This document shows, piece by piece, positions 55,373-64,000 of a stretch of 64,000 bases of DNA. This DNA is from Gammaproteobacteria bacterium. GTDB taxonomy: Bacteria; Pseudomonadota; Gammaproteobacteria; Pseudomonadales; Azotimanducaceae. The translations under genes and the position numbers were made by a program. How positions within the stretch are numbered: position 1 is the stretch's first letter; each line of letters opens with the position of its first letter. The stretch covers positions 62,001 through 126,000 of the forward strand of contig VXNY01000024.1 in NCBI GenBank assembly GCA_009840305.1, written 5' to 3'. The notes beneath the pieces were generated by a model that had not been told where the DNA came from, did no database searches, and saw only the letters and a list, made by a program, of their open reading frames with translations.

Positions 55373-57079
55373 TTGACAGACACCCTTCATACTTCAAAAC
55401 CTCCTTTAACTGCAAGCCCCGGCTGGCAACTCACTAAATTTGCTTTCTATGCCCTGCTCTTGTGCGTCGCATTGTTGTTGCTTTTAGGCTTTTTAACTGA
55501 GAAATTTAACGTTGGTGCAACTTCGACTTCGGCGGTAAATTTTGAGAAAAACACCATCACCTTGTCCCTCACGTCCGAACCACCACAGATGGACTCTACG
55601 CGAGCCACCGATATGGTGTCCGGTATGTTGTTAGGCCATATTATGGAAGGACTTATTCGCTACGGACCCGACAATGAAATCTTACCTGGCGTAGCCGAGT
55701 CCTGGGACATGGGAGAACTAGCGGGAACATTTTATCTCCGGAAAGACGCGTTTTGGAGCAACGGTACCCCAGTTACGGCGCACGACTTTGTGTTTTCGTG
55801 GCAAACGGCACTCAACCCTGCAACAGCGTCCCAATATGCCTTTGTCCTTTATCCGATAAAGAACGGTAAAGCTATAAATATCGGTGAAGCGGAACTAGAT
55901 TCTTTCGGTGCTAAAGCGGTCGACGACTATACGCTTAGCATTGAACTTGAACAACCCACACCGTATTTCATCAAGCTTTTAGCGTTCTTCACTTATTTAC
56001 CGATCAACAAAGAATTCTATGAGTCTCGAGAAGGTAATTACGGTACCAACGCTGAAGACATGATCTATAACGGTCCTTTCCATATGACTCGATGGGTCCA
56101 CGACAAAGATGTACGTCTCGAAAAAAATGAGTATTACTGGAACAACTCAGAGACGCGGCTTGATGCGATTGAATTTGGCTACATTACGCCGGATCCCAAT
56201 ACCGCGCTCAACCTCTTCGCTACGGGAAAAATCGTACTCGCCGGTCTGAATGCAGAGAATATCGAACGCGCCCTAACCGAGGGATGGCGTATTGAGACAC
56301 ACAGCGATGGTTCCGTGTTTTACTTGGGATTCAATCATCGCGAAGAACGACCTACTTCAAACCTAAACTTGAGAAAAGCAATTCAACAAGTTTGTGATCC
56401 TGAAGAGTTAGTCTACAAAGTATTGAAAACACCAGGCAATATTCCAGGAAAGTCTATTTTTCCCGTGTGGCTCCGCGGCGTCAATGGATTTTTTCGCGAC
56501 GAATATCCTGGACCAGACCACAAGCGCAATGTTGCAAGCGCGCAGGAATATTTGCAGAAAGCACTTGACGAACTTGGCTTAGACGAACCACCTTCGCTGG
56601 TATTTCTCACCGGTGACAGTGCGTTTTCGGCAAAACATGCGGAATACTATCAAAGCATGTTAAAGGAAAAATTAGGTATCGAAATCAAAATCGACAAGCA
56701 AATTTTCAAACAAAGACTTGCAAAGATGACCTCTGGAGAATATGACATCGTTGCGGCCGGATGGGGACCAGATTATGACGACGTGCTTACCTTCGGAGAC
56801 CTGTTCACATCTTGGAATGCGAATAACCGGGGGCTCTATCACAACGAAGAGCTGGACCGTCAAGTCGAAATTGCGCAACAATCGAGTGATCCTAAAACTC
56901 GAATGGATGCTATGGATCGCGTACAACACATTTTGTATGAAGATGCCGCGATCATTTTTGAGTACGAACGTGGTAGTGTCTATGTATTTGACGACCGAGT
57001 CAAAGGTGTTACTCGAAGATCTGTGGGTACCGATCCGGATTACACGCGAGCATACATCGAAGAAGAAGTAGACAGTTAG
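55373..57079 (+). CDS. oppA: peptide ABC transporter substrate-binding protein, membrane-anchored
   Basis: A 568-residue family 5 solute-binding protein (OppA/DppA type) for oligopeptides. The start is TTG at 55373, backed by GGAG at 55362-55365 with a 7-base spacer. A membrane segment runs about residues 22-42; the only cysteine nearby (Cys31, LLLC) lacks a small residue before it and lies mid-membrane, so this is an N-terminal anchor or uncleaved signal, not a lipoprotein. Family motifs LSLTSEPPQMDSTRATD, GLIRYGP and YNGPFHMTRW are present. It heads the operon, with oppB starting 4 bp after its stop. Confidence 0.93.
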   Translation: MTDTLHTSKPPLTASPGWQLTKFAFYALLLCVALLLLLGFLTEKFNVGATSTSAVNFEKNTITLSLTSEPPQMDSTRATDMVSGMLLGHIMEGLIRYGPDNEILPGVAESWDMGELAGTFYLRKDAFWSNGTPVTAHDFVFSWQTALNPATASQYAFVLYPIKNGKAINIGEAELDSFGAKAVDDYTLSIELEQPTPYFIKLLAFFTYLPINKEFYESREGNYGTNAEDMIYNGPFHMTRWVHDKDVRLEKNEYYWNNSETRLDAIEFGYITPDPNTALNLFATGKIVLAGLNAENIERALTEGWRIETHSDGSVFYLGFNHREERPTSNLNLRKAIQQVCDPEELVYKVLKTPGNIPGKSIFPVWLRGVNGFFRDEYPGPDHKRNVASAQEYLQKALDELGLDEPPSLVFLTGDSAFSAKHAEYYQSMLKEKLGIEIKIDKQIFKQRLAKMTSGEYDIVAAGWGPDYDDVLTFGDLFTSWNANNRGLYHNEELDRQVEIAQQSSDPKTRMDAMDRVQHILYEDAAIIFEYERGSVYVFDDRVKGVTRRSVGTDPDYTRAYIEEEVDS

Positions 57080-57083
57080 TTCG

Positions 57084-58016
57084 ATGCCCCGTTACATCGG
57101 AATGCGGTTGTTGCAAGGGATCTTCACCGTTTGGTTCATTGCAACTGCTACATTTTGGGTCATGCATAGTATTCCCGGAGATCCTCTCGAGAGTGAGAAG
57201 GCGATGAGTCCGGAAATTCGTGCTAATCTAGAAGCAAAGTATGGTCTCGACAAGAATGAGTTTATCCAATACTGGATTTTTCTAGGCAACATGGTACGAG
57301 GAGATTTTGGCTGGTCTTTTGAACACGAAAATCGCCGCGTAAACGACATCATCGCAGAACAGTTTCCAGTTTCCGCAACGCTTGGTATTCTCGCGATTGT
57401 GTTCGCTGGATTGGGCGGTGTTCTTTGGGGCGCACTCACGGCGTTGTATAGAAATAAATGGCCGGATGTTCTGATCATCATATTGGTTATCTTGGGAATA
57501 TCGGTCCCATCGTTCGTGTTTGCTACAGTGGGGCAACTTGGAATCGTTACTCTCAACAAGATTGCTGGGATAGACGTACCGGTCGCGGGTTGGGGAACCG
57601 TATGGCACATGTTGATTCCAGCTTTAGTCCTTGGCTTAGGCACGATGGCATTCCTAACGAGGTTAATGCGTACTTCGATGTTGGAAATTGTTAATGCCGA
57701 CTATATTCGAACCGCACGCTCTAAAGGCGTACCCATCGCACAGATTTTTTCTCGACATCAACTTCGAAATGCGATCCTACCCGTCCTCACCGTTCTCGGC
57801 CCTTCGATCGCGGGGATCACGACAGGAGGCTTCGTCGTCGAGAATGTATTTGGAATACCTGGACTGGGTAAGTATTTCGTCACCGCAGTACAACAAAGCG
57901 ACTACGGAGTCATCATGGGAACAACCGTGTTTTATGGTGCTTTCTTGGTGTTAATGGTGATCATTGTGGACCTACTCTATGCAGTCGTTGATCCGCGGGT
58001 ACGACTTAACAAATGA
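57084..58016 (+). CDS. oppB: peptide ABC transporter permease OppB
   Basis: A 310-residue permease with six membrane segments. The N-terminal MRLLQGIFTVWFIATATFWVMH and PGDPLESEK segments are the classic OppB/DppB start, and the EAA loop for contact with the ATPases is TARSKGVPIAQIFSRHQLRNA. It forms the channel with OppC. Stop and oppC start overlap as ATGA at 58013-58016. Confidence 0.95.
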   Translation: MPRYIGMRLLQGIFTVWFIATATFWVMHSIPGDPLESEKAMSPEIRANLEAKYGLDKNEFIQYWIFLGNMVRGDFGWSFEHENRRVNDIIAEQFPVSATLGILAIVFAGLGGVLWGALTALYRNKWPDVLIIILVILGISVPSFVFATVGQLGIVTLNKIAGIDVPVAGWGTVWHMLIPALVLGLGTMAFLTRLMRTSMLEIVNADYIRTARSKGVPIAQIFSRHQLRNAILPVLTVLGPSIAGITTGGFVVENVFGIPGLGKYFVTAVQQSDYGVIMGTTVFYGAFLVLMVIIVDLLYAVVDPRVRLNK

Positions 58017-59389
58017 CTGAACTCAGTTTTAGACCTGTCGAGACTGCGCAGGACGTCGAAAAAACAAGTCGTCCATCGCTTTCGTACTGGCAAGATGCTT
58101 GGCTTCGACTAGTCGCGAATAAAAGAGCGATGACATCGTTGTTCGTGATCATCTTTCTAATACTCTTTGCATACTTAGGTCCGTTAGTTTGGCGAGCAGA
58201 CCATACGGAACAGCACTTGGACAAGACTTCCCAAGCTCCTTGGGTCAATCGGAACGCCATACTCATCGCCGAAGAAGCTGAATGGGAAGACGTTGTTGTC
58301 GCTGATCCGACGGGTACCCATCAGGCACCTATGAGTGTCGAAGTAATAGGAGAGGCACGAACAACCAGCGTTGGACTCAAGTGGGATGCGGTGCCAAATG
58401 CAGCAGGATATCGTATCTATCGCCACATCTTAGAACCCAAAGCAGGGTTCCCATTAGGTTTGCCTATTGGCGAAACTGAAGACCGTACACACGTGAGCTT
58501 TCAGGACAGGATGGACATTCAACAGAAGACTTATTGGTATTCTGTTGCTGCCGTGGATGAAGACGGTAAAGATTTTGAAGAATTTACTTCTGTCGAAGTC
58601 CGGCCAAGACTCTATATCACCGTGGGTGAAGCCTTGAGGCTGGGCTACATCACCGATGCGTCCAAGGTCGAACCCGGGGATACCGTTTTACTTGATTGGC
58701 ATCCATTGGGGACAGACTACCTCGGACGCGATATGCTCGCAAGACTCATGAAAGGAGCTCAAGTTTCATTGAGCATTGGCATAGTTGCACCGCTACTCTT
58801 CATCATCATCGGTATTCTGATTGGCAGTGTCGCTGGTTTCTTTGGCGGTGCTGTTGATTCAGCCTTAATGCGATTTACGGATTTCGTCATCGCACTTCCC
58901 TTTTTGTTATTCATGATCCTATTCATGGTTTGGTTTGGTATTGAAGCCGGTGGAAGTGGTATTCCGGCGATGGTGGTCGCGCTCGTTTTACTGAGCTGGC
59001 CGGGTGTTGCACGACTTGTGCGTGGCGAGGTTCTGCAGATTCGCGAGCACGGTTATGTAGAGGCATCGCGTCTTCTCGGAGGTTCCAATAGTTGGTTAAT
59101 CGGTCGACACATGATTCCCAACACAATGGGTGTTGTACTAGTTTCGTTCACGTTTGCAGTTCCCGCAACCATTTTTACCGAAGCTTTTCTTTCATTTATT
59201 GGCATGGGAGTTGTACCGCCGACTCCATCTTGGGGTGCGATGTGTAATGACGGAATACGCACGATGGAAAAAACCCCGCATGAACTTCTGTTCCCTGCGC
59301 TGTTTATCAGCATCACGGTGCTTGCGTTTAACTTATTGGGAGATGGCTTGCGCGATGCACTCGATGCCCGTTTGAGGTCTCGTGAATGA
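58013..59389 (+). CDS. oppC: peptide ABC transporter permease OppC with inserted FN3-like domain
   Basis: The permease core is normal: a first membrane segment near residues 42-60, HPLGTDYLGRDMLARL near 230-245, and an EAA loop EASRLLGGSNSWLIGRHMIPN. Family members are usually 280-310 residues, but this one has 458. The excess lies in the periplasmic loop after membrane segment 1 (about residues 70-228) and contains a fibronectin type III-like domain at 108-198: SVGLKWDAVPNAAGYRIYR, then TYWYSVAAVDEDGK. The domain faces the periplasm, where the binding protein docks, so it may help bind substrate or OppA. The oppD start overlaps its stop by 4 bases. Confidence 0.94.
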   Translation: MTELSFRPVETAQDVEKTSRPSLSYWQDAWLRLVANKRAMTSLFVIIFLILFAYLGPLVWRADHTEQHLDKTSQAPWVNRNAILIAEEAEWEDVVVADPTGTHQAPMSVEVIGEARTTSVGLKWDAVPNAAGYRIYRHILEPKAGFPLGLPIGETEDRTHVSFQDRMDIQQKTYWYSVAAVDEDGKDFEEFTSVEVRPRLYITVGEALRLGYITDASKVEPGDTVLLDWHPLGTDYLGRDMLARLMKGAQVSLSIGIVAPLLFIIIGILIGSVAGFFGGAVDSALMRFTDFVIALPFLLFMILFMVWFGIEAGGSGIPAMVVALVLLSWPGVARLVRGEVLQIREHGYVEASRLLGGSNSWLIGRHMIPNTMGVVLVSFTFAVPATIFTEAFLSFIGMGVVPPTPSWGAMCNDGIRTMEKTPHELLFPALFISITVLAFNLLGDGLRDALDARLRSRE

Positions 59390-60399
59390 CAGCAAATTCA
59401 CTTTTACAGGTCTCAAACTTACATGTGGAATTCACGACGTATGGTGGGATCGTGCACGCAGTTCGAGGTGCTGACTTCCATGTGGAACGGGGAGAAACTC
59501 TTGCGATCGTCGGTGAATCTGGGTGCGGCAAGTCGGTGGCAGTGCAGAGCGTATTGGGTCTCATTCCAATTCCTCCAGGACGAATTACGCAGGGTGAGGC
59601 GATCTTGGATGGACACCAAATTTTGGGTCATCAAACCATCGAAGGTAAGGACATTCGCGGAAACAGAGTCGGAATGATCTTCCAAGATCCCATGACATCA
59701 TTAAATCCAACAATGACGATTGGTAATCAGATTGCTGAGCCATTGAAATTGCATCGAAAGATGTCGGGAGCACAAGCCAAGAAAAGAGCTATCGAATTGT
59801 TAGAAATGACAAAAATCCCCGAGGCTGCCAAACGCGCGTCGCAATATCCCTTTGAATTTTCTGGTGGGATGTTGCAACGCGCGATGATTGCGATGGCGAT
59901 CGCCTGTGAACCCGATCTTCTTATTGCCGATGAACCTACAACAGCACTCGACGTGACTATACAAGCACAAATCTTGGAATTGATCAAAGACTTACAACAA
60001 GAAGTGGGCATGGGATTGATCCTCATCACTCATGATCTTGGTGTCGTGGCGGGTGTGGCAGACAGAGTAGTTGTAATGTATGCAGGAGAAATTCTTGAGT
60101 CTGGGACGGCAGACGAGATTTTTTTCGCACCATCGCATCCGTACACTCTCGGCCTCTTGAGCGCAATGCCAACCAATCGTCGGGATGTTGTACAAACACT
60201 AATGCCAATTCCTGGTAGTCCTCCAGATCTCTTTTCCCCACCGGAGGGTTGCGGTTACGCAGCACGTTGTCCTCAAGCGATGGAAGCTTGTGTTGCAAAT
60301 CGTCCTACACAGTTCACAGTTTCCGACTCACATTTTTCCAAGTGCTGGCTTCACCATGAAGCCTGCGAACACAGAGTATTGGAGGTGCAGCAAGTTTGA
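59386..60399 (+). CDS. oppD: peptide ABC transporter ATP-binding protein OppD
   Basis: A 337-residue ATPase: Walker A GESGCGKS (residues 43-50), signature motif FSGGMLQRAM, Walker B LLIADEPTTALD, and the C-terminal oligopeptide-transporter domain with Cys-rich CGYAARCPQAMEAC, a predicted iron-sulfur site. It pairs with OppF to power uptake. Start overlaps the oppC stop (ATGA), and its own stop overlaps the oppF start (TTGA, 60396-60399). Confidence 0.95.
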   Translation: MTANSLLQVSNLHVEFTTYGGIVHAVRGADFHVERGETLAIVGESGCGKSVAVQSVLGLIPIPPGRITQGEAILDGHQILGHQTIEGKDIRGNRVGMIFQDPMTSLNPTMTIGNQIAEPLKLHRKMSGAQAKKRAIELLEMTKIPEAAKRASQYPFEFSGGMLQRAMIAMAIACEPDLLIADEPTTALDVTIQAQILELIKDLQQEVGMGLILITHDLGVVAGVADRVVVMYAGEILESGTADEIFFAPSHPYTLGLLSAMPTNRRDVVQTLMPIPGSPPDLFSPPEGCGYAARCPQAMEACVANRPTQFTVSDSHFSKCWLHHEACEHRVLEVQQV

Positions 60400-61370
60400 C
60401 TGAACCTCTTGTCCAGATCCACAAACTGACAAAACACTTTAGGCTTGGCATACGAGACACCGTACATGCAGTTGATGATGTTTCATTTGACATTCGTCCA
60501 AAGGAGATTGTTGGTCTTGTTGGCGAGAGTGGATCCGGTAAGTCGACTCTAGGTAAAACGATTATCGGTCTTCATGCGAAAACCGCTGGCAGCGTGACTT
60601 TCGCTGGCAGGCGGCTACCGTTTAGGTTTTCGACTAGCCACTTTCGTAAATTCGCCAACCGAATGCAGATGATCTTCCAAGATCCATACTCGTCCTTGAA
60701 CCCCAGAATGACCGTCGGGGAAATTATTGCTGAGGGTCCAAAGTTACTTGGGACCAAGGGACGTGTGAAAATTAAACATGAGACACGGGAATGGTTAGAA
60801 CGCGTCGGGCTTAACGCGGACCATGTCTCCCGTTATCCGCATGAATTTTCAGGGGGACAAAGACAACGGATCGGTATCGCACGCGCTTTAATTTTAGAAC
60901 CTGATTTCGTTATCTGTGATGAACCGATTTCCGCGCTTGACGTTTCGGTGCAAGCACAGGTGATCAATCTGTTGGGCGAGCTTAAAGATTCTTTAGGACT
61001 CACGCTTTTATTTATCGCCCATGACCTGTCCATGGTGCGTTATGTGTCGGATCGAATTGCGGTAATGTATCTCGGTTCTCTGATTGAACTCGGTCCCGCA
61101 GATGAAGTATTTTTCAATCCAAAACATCCTTACACCCAAGTCTTGATCGGTTCAAATCCTGAACCCGATCCAAAATTTGAGCGGTCGCGTACATTTACAA
61201 AAATTCAGGGTGAAATTCCCTCACCAGTCAACATTAAACCGGGCTGTCGCTTTGCTAGTCGGTGTCCAAAAGTCATGGATGTTTGTCGAAAGAAAGCACC
61301 TGAGCTACGAAACATCGCTGCTAACGGCAAAGAGCGACTTGTCGCTTGCTACTTATACGAAGACGAGTAA
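60396..61370 (+). CDS. oppF: peptide ABC transporter ATP-binding protein OppF
   Basis: A 324-residue ATPase: Walker A GESGSGKS (residues 43-50), signature FSGGQRQRIGIARAL, Walker B FVICDEPISALD and a C-terminal CRFASRCPKVMDVC motif as in OppD. The start is TTG at 60396, overlapping the oppD stop, with GGAGG at 60381-60385 upstream (10-base spacer). It is the last gene of the five-gene operon. Confidence 0.95.
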   Translation: MTEPLVQIHKLTKHFRLGIRDTVHAVDDVSFDIRPKEIVGLVGESGSGKSTLGKTIIGLHAKTAGSVTFAGRRLPFRFSTSHFRKFANRMQMIFQDPYSSLNPRMTVGEIIAEGPKLLGTKGRVKIKHETREWLERVGLNADHVSRYPHEFSGGQRQRIGIARALILEPDFVICDEPISALDVSVQAQVINLLGELKDSLGLTLLFIAHDLSMVRYVSDRIAVMYLGSLIELGPADEVFFNPKHPYTQVLIGSNPEPDPKFERSRTFTKIQGEIPSPVNIKPGCRFASRCPKVMDVCRKKAPELRNIAANGKERLVACYLYEDE

Positions 61371-61430
61371 TTTGTAAAATCAAATAGTTGTGCGAGTTCT
61401 TTCTCCACAAACCACATGTAAACGTGGGAC

Positions 61431-61447
61431 ATTTGTTGTGAACAAAT
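61431..61447 (+). promoter_or_regulatory. 17-bp perfect palindrome upstream of the TonB receptor
   Basis: ATTTGTT-GTG-AACAAAT has 7-bp arms that match perfectly around a 3-bp centre. It sits 60 bp after the oppF stop and 43 bp before the GTG of the receptor gene, the usual place for an operator; the T-poor tail argues against a terminator. The binding protein is unknown. Confidence 0.5.
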
Positions 61448-61490
61448 TCACTGTCTCACCTATCACCACAGACCTTTCATAGGAGTTATT

Positions 61491-64000
61491 GTGTTTTCAA
61501 AGATTCCAGACATTTTTGTCAAACTAATTTGCCTCACAGTGCTGTTACTACCCGCCAGTGTCTTGATTGCGCAAGCGGAAAACGACGAAGGACAAGTCGT
61601 AGCCGCTAACGACGAGATTGAGGAAGTAAAGGTAGTCGGGTCTCGACGACTCGACCGATCTGCAGCGGATTCCCCAGTACCCGTTGACGTGTTGCAATCC
61701 GATGAATTTCTTGCTCAGGGCGGTAACGATATGGATGACCTTCTTGCGGCCTTGGTTCCCTCCTACAACGTTTCATTAGAACCTATCAGTGATGCCGCGA
61801 CATTCATTCGACCTGCAGTATTACGATCACTGTCGCCCGACTCTACGTTAGTACTGGTTAATGGCAAACGCCGTCATCGTGCCGCGGTGATAGCGCTTCT
61901 GGGCGCTGGGGCTTCCGGAGGTGCACAAGCACCGGACCTTTCAGTGATCCCTGCGGTTGCTATTGAGCGAGTTGAAGTATTAAGAGATGGTGCTTCGTCT
62001 CAATACGGATCAGATGCAATCGCCGGCATCATGAATTTTGTGCTACGAGAAGATACTGATGGCTTCTTGCTTGATGTAAAAACAGGCCAGTATTTTGAAG
62101 GCGATGGTGCGCAAATTTCAGTCGCTTCATATATCGGCTTCCCTCTCAGTGATGTAGGGTTCGCGACTTTTGCCGCAGAATGGAAGGAACAGGAAGCGAC
62201 CAGCCGGAGTGCCCAACGCAACGATGCTCTAGATTTGATTGGCGCAGGGAATACTGATGTACGTCAACCGGCAGCGCAAATTTGGGGTTCCCCAGATATT
62301 TACGACGACTTTAAGATTTGGGCAAATGTAGGAGTTGAAGTCAGCGACAACAGCGAAGCCTACGCATTTGGAAATTGGGCTGAACGAGAAGTGGTCGGTG
62401 GCTTTTATTACAGAAATCCACATACTCGAGGCGGGGTGTTTCTCGGCGATGTAGTCGATGGATTCAATACCGTTAAAGTTGCCGATTTGACTGGAGACAT
62501 GTCCGGAAACTGTCCTGTTGTTAGGATCGTCGACCATGTTGCGGATCCGGACGCTCTTGCCGCGATTCGCAATGACCCAAATTGTTATTCTCTAATTGAG
62601 AAATTCCCTGGAGGGTTCACACCTAACTTCGGTGGACAAATCGCTGACCTCGCGCTTGTCGGCGGCATGCGTGGAACTCTAGACAACGGTTGGTACTTCG
62701 ATGTGAGTGCGTCGATTGGCCGCAGTTATGCGCTCTTCTACATATTCAACACGATTAATCCGCAACTCTTGAGCCTTCGAAACGACATTCCAGTGCATTA
62801 CGAATCTGGCGCATACACGGAAACAGACCGCGTATTTAATATTGATATGGCGAAACCAATAGACCTAGACAATGGACTTGTAGTCAACTTTGCTTGGGGT
62901 TATGAACAACGTCGAGATTCGTTTCGCATAAGCAATGGCGAACCTAATTCTTACTACATTGATCCAAACTTGGCTGCTCAGGGATTCGGAATCGGATCGA
63001 ATGGATTTCCTGGCTTCCCGCCGACCGATGCAGGAATTAACAGCGTCGACTCTACCGCGTTCTATGTCGATTTAGAATCGGATGTATCAGAAAATTTCCT
63101 GCTCGCGGGAGCACTACGTTATGAGAATTACCCAGATTACGGGGACACCTTGGACGGTAAATTAGCCGCGCGTATTGAAATCAATCCCTCGACCGCGATT
63201 CGTGGCGCAGTTAGCACAGGATTTCGAGTACCGACTGCTGGACAAGCGAATCTACGAAACGTGACCACAGAATTCAACATGGGAATGCTTGCAGACATCG
63301 CTACGTTACCTCCAACGAATCCGATCGCCATTCAGAAAGGGGCACAGCCGCTAACACCCGAGAAGTCAGTCAATACGACTATCGGAATCATCGGTTCATT
63401 TGCCGACATCGATGTAACAGTCGATTGGTACAACATTGAAGTGAAAGACCGTATCGCATTCACAAGCCGTTTCCATTTATCCGATGCTGATATTGAAGCT
63501 CTGCTCGCTGAGGGGGTCGCAGATGCTTCGAGTTTTTCTAGCGTAAGATTTTTGTCAAATCAACAAACCCTGAAGACCTCAGGGATTGATATAGTTGCGA
63601 CTACATCAAGGGAGTTTGCCGGGGGAGTGTCTAATTTCTCAGTTGCAGCAAATTTCAACGCTGTTGAGCTGTCTTCATTCAACCCAGAATTTACTTCCGA
63701 CAATCGCAAGAATCAGATTGAAGACGGGCAACCTGCGACGCGTATCACCGCTACGTGGAATCATCGAGTGAACCAAATCAACGCAATGGTTAGGTTGAGA
63801 TATTACGGTGAGTACTACGACACACCCACGAATGATGCAGATGCAGCTTATTACCCAGATGCGGTAGCGATTTGGGATGCTGAAATCTCCTTCCACATGA
63901 ATGATGGAATGACGATTACAGGTGGTATGCAGAACATGACTGACGTGTATCCGTCAGAAAATCCTAACGGAAATATCGCCGGGCTCCTTTACGGGGAACA
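61491..64000 (+). CDS. TonB-dependent outer membrane receptor (3' end outside window)
   Basis: The frame is open from GTG at 61491 to the right edge, giving 836 visible residues. AGGAG at 61481-61485 with a 5-base spacer supports the start. Residues 1-29 are a signal peptide (cleavage near AQA/EN). A TonB-box-like EEVKVVGSRR lies near residues 44-53. The plug domain is clear: VLVNGKRRHRA, then VEVLRDGASSQYGSDAIAGIMNFVLRED near residues 158-185. The remainder is beta-barrel with typical aromatic strands; only the last strands are missing. It probably imports a large ligand, such as a siderophore or peptide; adjacency to opp is suggestive but not decisive. Confidence 0.93.
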   Translation, partial: MFSKIPDIFVKLICLTVLLLPASVLIAQAENDEGQVVAANDEIEEVKVVGSRRLDRSAADSPVPVDVLQSDEFLAQGGNDMDDLLAALVPSYNVSLEPISDAATFIRPAVLRSLSPDSTLVLVNGKRRHRAAVIALLGAGASGGAQAPDLSVIPAVAIERVEVLRDGASSQYGSDAIAGIMNFVLREDTDGFLLDVKTGQYFEGDGAQISVASYIGFPLSDVGFATFAAEWKEQEATSRSAQRNDALDLIGAGNTDVRQPAAQIWGSPDIYDDFKIWANVGVEVSDNSEAYAFGNWAEREVVGGFYYRNPHTRGGVFLGDVVDGFNTVKVADLTGDMSGNCPVVRIVDHVADPDALAAIRNDPNCYSLIEKFPGGFTPNFGGQIADLALVGGMRGTLDNGWYFDVSASIGRSYALFYIFNTINPQLLSLRNDIPVHYESGAYTETDRVFNIDMAKPIDLDNGLVVNFAWGYEQRRDSFRISNGEPNSYYIDPNLAAQGFGIGSNGFPGFPPTDAGINSVDSTAFYVDLESDVSENFLLAGALRYENYPDYGDTLDGKLAARIEINPSTAIRGAVSTGFRVPTAGQANLRNVTTEFNMGMLADIATLPPTNPIAIQKGAQPLTPEKSVNTTIGIIGSFADIDVTVDWYNIEVKDRIAFTSRFHLSDADIEALLAEGVADASSFSSVRFLSNQQTLKTSGIDIVATTSREFAGGVSNFSVAANFNAVELSSFNPEFTSDNRKNQIEDGQPATRITATWNHRVNQINAMVRLRYYGEYYDTPTNDADAAYYPDAVAIWDAEISFHMNDGMTITGGMQNMTDVYPSENPNGNIAGLLYGE

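Overview
The window looks like chromosomal DNA of a free-living, probably marine, Gram-negative proteobacterium. The envelope genes (an LpxL/HtrB-type acyltransferase, a TonB-dependent receptor, a membrane-bound lytic transglycosylase, CyoE/CtaB) indicate an outer membrane and aerobic respiration. Gammaproteobacteria is my best guess; rank below class cannot be judged by eye. Base composition looks moderate and even. I saw no integrase, IS element, tRNA, rRNA or CRISPR array.

Layout. (1) 1-6187: the end of an alpha/beta hydrolase, then a five-gene coenzyme F420 operon on +: npdG-like F420:NADP oxidoreductase, cofE, cofD, cofC and a CofG-CofH fusion (fbiC). A possible F420 consumer, an LLM-class oxidoreductase, lies at 51101-52111. 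(2) 6656-7648 (-): heme O synthase. (3) 7890-43249 (+): the most unusual part. A 2.2-kb tandem duplication carries two almost identical copies of a DUF4175-like membrane protein and leaves a decayed moxR 5' fragment between them. Then follow moxR, a DUF58 protein, a BatA-like protein and a VWA/GATase-like protein in a tight operon, and after them three full-length paralogous exported proteins of about 2,250-2,300 residues rich in TPR-like helical repeats. Between the second and third giants lie two paralogous 630-residue membrane-anchored proteins built from a repeat around W-x(3)-D-P. Together this resembles a greatly expanded Bat-type (MoxR/VWA/TPR) envelope system and is the best candidate in the window for an undescribed system.

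(4) 43280-46702: tyrosine/homogentisate catabolism, with a MarR-family regulator divergent from hpd-hmgA and a hydratase-family gene convergent with hmgA. (5) 47068-55174: single genes and short operons: a small membrane protein, a fatty acyl-CoA synthetase, the acyltransferase, a lytic transglycosylase, the histidine phosphatase/LLM pair, an Eis-like GNAT acetyltransferase and a class II HDAC-like deacetylase. (6) 55373-61370: an oppABCDF peptide transporter operon with translational overlaps; its OppC carries an inserted fibronectin type III-like domain. A TonB-dependent receptor follows from 61491 and runs off the end.

How the parts may work together: the F420 operon should supply cofactor and its reductant to LLM enzymes. 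In the Bat-like region the MoxR ATPase would act in the cytoplasm on membrane VWA proteins, whose periplasmic domains could contact the exported TPR giants and W-x(3)-D-P proteins; this is inference from gene order and topology. The TonB receptor and Opp transporter could form an outer-plus-inner membrane uptake route, also inferred only from adjacency.
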